From NCBI RefSeq assembly GCF_900100845.1, contig NZ_FNFP01000001.1, forward strand, positions 868,001 to 932,000: a stretch of 64,000 nucleotides of DNA, given 5' to 3'. Position numbers and translations under genes: made by a program. This document shows, piece after piece, positions 61,556 through 64,000 of this stretch. Position 1 is the first letter of the stretch. Each line of letters starts with the position of its first letter. The notes beneath the pieces were generated by a model. That model was not told the origin of the DNA, made no database searches, and worked only from the letters and a program-made list of their open reading frames with translations. Source of the stretch: Natronincola ferrireducens (GTDB lineage Bacteria > Bacillota > Clostridia > Peptostreptococcales > Natronincolaceae).

Positions 61556-61564
61556 AATATACAT

Positions 61565-61877
61565 ACCTCCATATTGTTTAAATAATAGATTTTATTGAAA
61601 TCTACCAAAAGAAAAATTATTTTAAAAATTTTTAGAGAAACAATAAATTTTTCTTATCAACGTATAGTATAAGCACAAAAACAATTTTTTTTCATTGTAA
61701 AAATAACCAAAAGAGTTGATAGTACTAGGAACTCTTTTTAGTAATCATATAAATTGTAATTAAGAAATAAACTGTAAAAAAATATTATTCTACTATCACA
61801 TCTTTTAGAGAAAAACATACTATAGAATAAGAACGGAATTTATTATATGAACTATATAAATAAAAGGAGTGAATAGA
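61565..61877. other. Intergenic region between DUF1657 and the small Gly-rich membrane protein
   Basis: No gene seen. It contains a weak hairpin AAAGAGTT...AACTCTTTTT (61709-61738) and AT-rich promoter sequence for both divergent genes. Confidence 0.5.
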
Positions 61878-62084
61878 ATGAGTGAAGTTAATCAAAATGA
61901 TGTGTTAGGAAATTTGTTTGGTGGGATTTTTAGAGGAAAACATAGCATATTAATTTTTCTGTTGATATTCTTACTATTAAGTGGTCATGGTGGTTTTGGA
62001 GGATTTTTTGGTAAATTCGATGAAAATCTAATTCTAGTATTTGTTGTAATCATACTATTATTTGGTGGTTCCTTTAGATTCTAA
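61878..62084 (+). CDS. Small hydrophobic glycine/phenylalanine-rich protein
   Basis: A 68-residue protein with two membrane helices (about 23-35 and 52-67) separated by GHGGFGGFFGKF. AAAAGGAG precedes the ATG at 61878; the GTG at 61869 is too close. The Gly-rich hydrophobic pattern recalls small sporulation membrane proteins of the YjcZ/CmpA type, but I cannot name it. It sits among spore-related genes. Confidence 0.62.
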   Translation: MSEVNQNDVLGNLFGGIFRGKHSILIFLLIFLLLSGHGGFGGFFGKFDENLILVFVVIILLFGGSFRF

Positions 62085-62112
62085 GATAATAGTCACTAAA
62101 TACTTAAAAAAT

Positions 62113-62141
62113 AGGTGCTTGTAGAGAGCATCTGTTTTTTG
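62113..62141 (+). terminator. Terminator after the small membrane protein
   Basis: AGGTGCT (62113-62119) pairs with AGCATCT (62127-62133) with one G-U, followed by GTTTTTTG. Confidence 0.82.
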
Positions 62142-62277
62142 TTTTTGTAAAATATGTAAATATATATAAATATTAGATTCTATTCTATATATTACAATGA
62201 TTAAAAGCAAATCAACTACAGATAATAGTAATGTAGTTAATACTACAAATATACATTTAAGGAAGGAGGAAGACACA

Positions 62278-62499
62278 ATGGCAACTAACAGCAATAACAC
62301 TGGAAGAAATCAAATAGTAGTTCCAGAAGCTCGTCAAGCACTAAATAGTATGAAGACAGAAATTGCTAACGAACTAGGATTAACAAACTATGAGGCAACT
62401 GACAAAGGTAACTTAACAGCAAGACAAAATGGTTATGTTGGTGGTTATATGGTAAAAAGATTAATCGAGCAAGCTGAAAGAAGTATGAGTGGTAGATAA
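62278..62499 (+). CDS. Alpha/beta-type small acid-soluble spore protein
   Basis: A 73-residue SASP that coats spore DNA and protects it from UV and chemicals. The germination-protease site is in TEIANELGL, and the conserved DNA-binding stretches NYEATDKGNLTARQNGYVGG and MVKRLIEQAE are present. The real start is the ATG at 62278 after AAGGAGG; an in-frame extension to 62197 lacks a ribosome-binding site. Expected to be expressed in the forespore under sigma-G. A 19-bp hairpin terminator follows. Confidence 0.95.
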   Translation: MATNSNNTGRNQIVVPEARQALNSMKTEIANELGLTNYEATDKGNLTARQNGYVGGYMVKRLIEQAERSMSGR

Positions 62500-62528
62500 T
62501 AAACTTTAAGTTTACTGACAAATAAAAA

Positions 62529-62575
62529 AACACAAACAAAAGCGAAGGAATTTCTTCGCTTTTGTTTGTGTTAGG
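62529..62575 (+). terminator. Hairpin after the SASP gene
   Basis: A perfect 19-bp stem (62529-62547 with 62554-62572), loop GAATTT, then AGGTTTT. A likely terminator or mRNA stabiliser. Confidence 0.8.
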
Positions 62576-62700
62576 TTTTAAAAATATAGTTGTAAAACCA
62601 TAACCATTAGAGTAAACTAATTATGTAATCTTTTATATAGAATTGCGTATATAATTATAAATTTTTATTAAGGGAATATATTGCAGAGGATGAATAAAGG

Positions 62701-63807
62701 TTGAAAATCGAAAATAAGCTGCTAAAAAAAATAAATTTCAGTTTAATTATTGTGGTGCTACTAATTTGCATGATAGGTCTTGTTATGATTGCCAGTGCTA
62801 CCCATAACCTAGGCTACGAAAGATTTATCAAGACCCAAATTGTATCCATAGCAATGGGATTCATAGCAATTATTATTATACTATTTATTGATTATAAAAC
62901 ACTAGCTAGGTTATATATACCAATATATATTTTTTCTAACCTTATGTTAGTAGCTGTTTTAATATTTGGTACTGGTAGTGAACAGTGGGGTGCCGATCGA
63001 TGGATTCGAATAGGAGGTTTCCAATTTCAACCATCTGATTTTGCAAAAATAGGTATTATTATTTGTCTTGCTAAGATCATTGATGACAATAAAGAATCCA
63101 TCCATGAATTACCAACATTAGCAAAAATAATTGGATTTTCGGCAATTCCGATGGTATTGGTTGCCCGTCAACCGGATTTAGGTACTACTATGGCTTTTGT
63201 TTTTTTTACACTAGGCATGATTTTTACAGCGGGACTAAAGTATAGGCAAATCCTTGTTACAGGTATCATAGGTATTATTAGTATACCTCTTGCATGGATA
63301 GGATTTTTACAGGACTATCAAAAGAATAGAATTATGACCTTTTTAAATCCAGATTTAGATCCTATGGGTACCGGTTATCATGCAATTCAATCTAGAATGG
63401 CAGTAGGAAATGGGATGTTATTTGGTAAGGGTTTGTTTAGAGGAACCCAAAGTCAATATGGATTTTTACCAGAAAAACATACAGACTTTATTTTTTCTGT
63501 TTTGGCAGAGGAATTAGGATTTGTAGGGGCAGGGGTATTAATTCTATTGTATATTATTATGCTTATAAAGTGTATTAATATAGCCAAAGAGGCTAAGGAT
63601 GATTTAGGAGCATATATTGTAACAGGGGTTGTTTTTATGTTGGGTTTCCATATTTTTGCAAATATAGGAATGACTATAGGGTTGATGCCTGTTACGGGAA
63701 AACCTCTGCCTTTTGTTAGCTATGGTGGAACATTTATGCTCTCCAACATGATGGCCTTAGGTCTTGTTTTAAATGTAAATATGAGAAGAGATAAAATTAA
63801 TTTTTAA
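62701..63807 (+). CDS. rodA: RodA (SEDS-family peptidoglycan glycosyltransferase)
   Basis: A 368-residue protein with ten helices. Family landmarks are WIRIGGFQFQPSDFAKIG, ARQPDLGTTMAF (catalytic-site Asp), FLPEKHTDFIFSVLAEELGF and GLMPVTGKPLPFVSYGG. It polymerises lipid II for the lateral wall with a class B PBP. The length and GFQFQPSDFAKIG pattern fit RodA better than FtsW or SpoVE. The start is TTG at 62701, with GAGG about 12 bp upstream, so the start is slightly uncertain. Confidence 0.9.
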   Translation: MKIENKLLKKINFSLIIVVLLICMIGLVMIASATHNLGYERFIKTQIVSIAMGFIAIIIILFIDYKTLARLYIPIYIFSNLMLVAVLIFGTGSEQWGADRWIRIGGFQFQPSDFAKIGIIICLAKIIDDNKESIHELPTLAKIIGFSAIPMVLVARQPDLGTTMAFVFFTLGMIFTAGLKYRQILVTGIIGIISIPLAWIGFLQDYQKNRIMTFLNPDLDPMGTGYHAIQSRMAVGNGMLFGKGLFRGTQSQYGFLPEKHTDFIFSVLAEELGFVGAGVLILLYIIMLIKCINIAKEAKDDLGAYIVTGVVFMLGFHIFANIGMTIGLMPVTGKPLPFVSYGGTFMLSNMMALGLVLNVNMRRDKINF

Positions 63808-63846
63808 TGATGGTTTTAAAGTATAAATGGTAAGGAGGTGGTGGAA

Positions 63847-63948
63847 GTGGATCCTATTCCCGAGGGGAGTAAGAGCTCTTTGTTTGTAACAAAAAAATTA
63901 AATAGTAGGGAAGAATCTTCCACCATAAAAGGTGGGCACCTTCCCTAG
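63847..63948 (+). CDS. 33-residue small ORF with nested hairpin
   Basis: A short frame (MDPIPEGSKSSLFVTKKLNS ...) begins with GTG, 7 nt after AAGGAGGTG, and ends at 63948. Its second half forms a nested hairpin, TAGGGAAG with CTTCCCTA around CCACC with GGTGG. It may be a real small gene, a leader peptide or an RNA element before the next gene. Confidence 0.35.
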   Translation: MDPIPEGSKSSLFVTKKLNSREESSTIKGGHLP

Positions 63949-63965
63949 TTAGGAGAGGTGAAACA

Positions 63966-64000
63966 ATGTATGAAAGAATTAGTGAACTAATCGCAGAAAA
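63966..64000 (+). CDS. Start of a gene cut by the window edge
   Basis: An ATG behind AGGAGAGGTG opens a frame reading MYERISELIAE before the window ends. Too little is visible to assign a function. It is co-directional with rodA and probably in the same operon. Confidence 0.6.
   Translation, partial: MYERISELIAE

Overview
The window is low-GC DNA from an anaerobic, spore-forming member of the Clostridia. Evidence for this: alpha/beta-type SASP, a Spo0E-like peptide, a DUF1657 protein, glycine/sarcosine/betaine-reductase genes with in-frame UGA selenocysteine codons, a tungsten-type aldehyde:ferredoxin oxidoreductase, and strong AGGAGG ribosome-binding sites. The gene set resembles the Alkaliphilus/Natronincola group, but that is inference, not identification. 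Genes are dense, on both strands, mostly in short operons separated by clear hairpin terminators. For many genes the longest possible frame begins inside the Shine-Dalgarno sequence, so I moved the start to the next correctly spaced codon.

Layout. 0-4 kb: the end of a sigma-54 activator, a matching -24/-12 promoter, an NhaC-type antiporter and a YtcJ-type amidohydrolase, then the fossil of a chemotaxis receptor. 4-10 kb: a cyclic-di-GMP-I riboswitch controlling an unusual membrane protein; a fluoride riboswitch controlling a CPA-type cation/proton antiporter; a PAS histidine kinase; a DUF2383 protein. 10-18 kb: an unknown three-gene membrane operon, a LysR/DMT exporter pair, a MITE-like repeat, an orphan large serine recombinase with a small divergent partner, a 2-TM K+ channel and a truncated ABC ATPase. 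18-30 kb: HD-GYP phosphodiesterase, DUF421 protein, glutaredoxin, aspartokinase, alpha/beta hydrolase, GIY-YIG protein, Spo0E-like peptide, ferritin, HAD phosphatase, ECF S-component with an aminotransferase, a threonine dehydratase-like enzyme, and asparagine synthetase AsnA under an Asn T-box.

30-47 kb: a large TPR lipid-anchored or membrane protein, a complete arsenic operon (arsR, arsC, acr3, arsP-like permease), TypA, AOR with a MoaD-like carrier, then the reductase region: thioredoxin-grdA(Sec), a TetR regulator on the other strand, and a second operon encoding a GrdE/G/I-type proprotein and a Sec-containing GrdB/F/H-type subunit. 46-50 kb: a YfcC-family transporter and two amidohydrolases, plausibly supplying substrate to the reductase. 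50-64 kb: a TerB-like gene whose 5' end is duplicated around an acetyltransferase-like gene, CapA lipoprotein, a split 2-hydroxyacyl-CoA dehydratase activase set, hemerythrin, DUF1385 protein, MFS transporter, CcdA with a selenocysteine-containing TlpA/ResA-type thioredoxin, small spore-related proteins and RodA.

Themes that tie the window together are c-di-GMP signalling (one riboswitch target and one degrading enzyme), RNA-level regulation (c-di-GMP, fluoride, T-box and two unrecognised structured leaders), and selenium-dependent redox chemistry (three UGA-Sec genes, each of which a standard gene caller would truncate or split).
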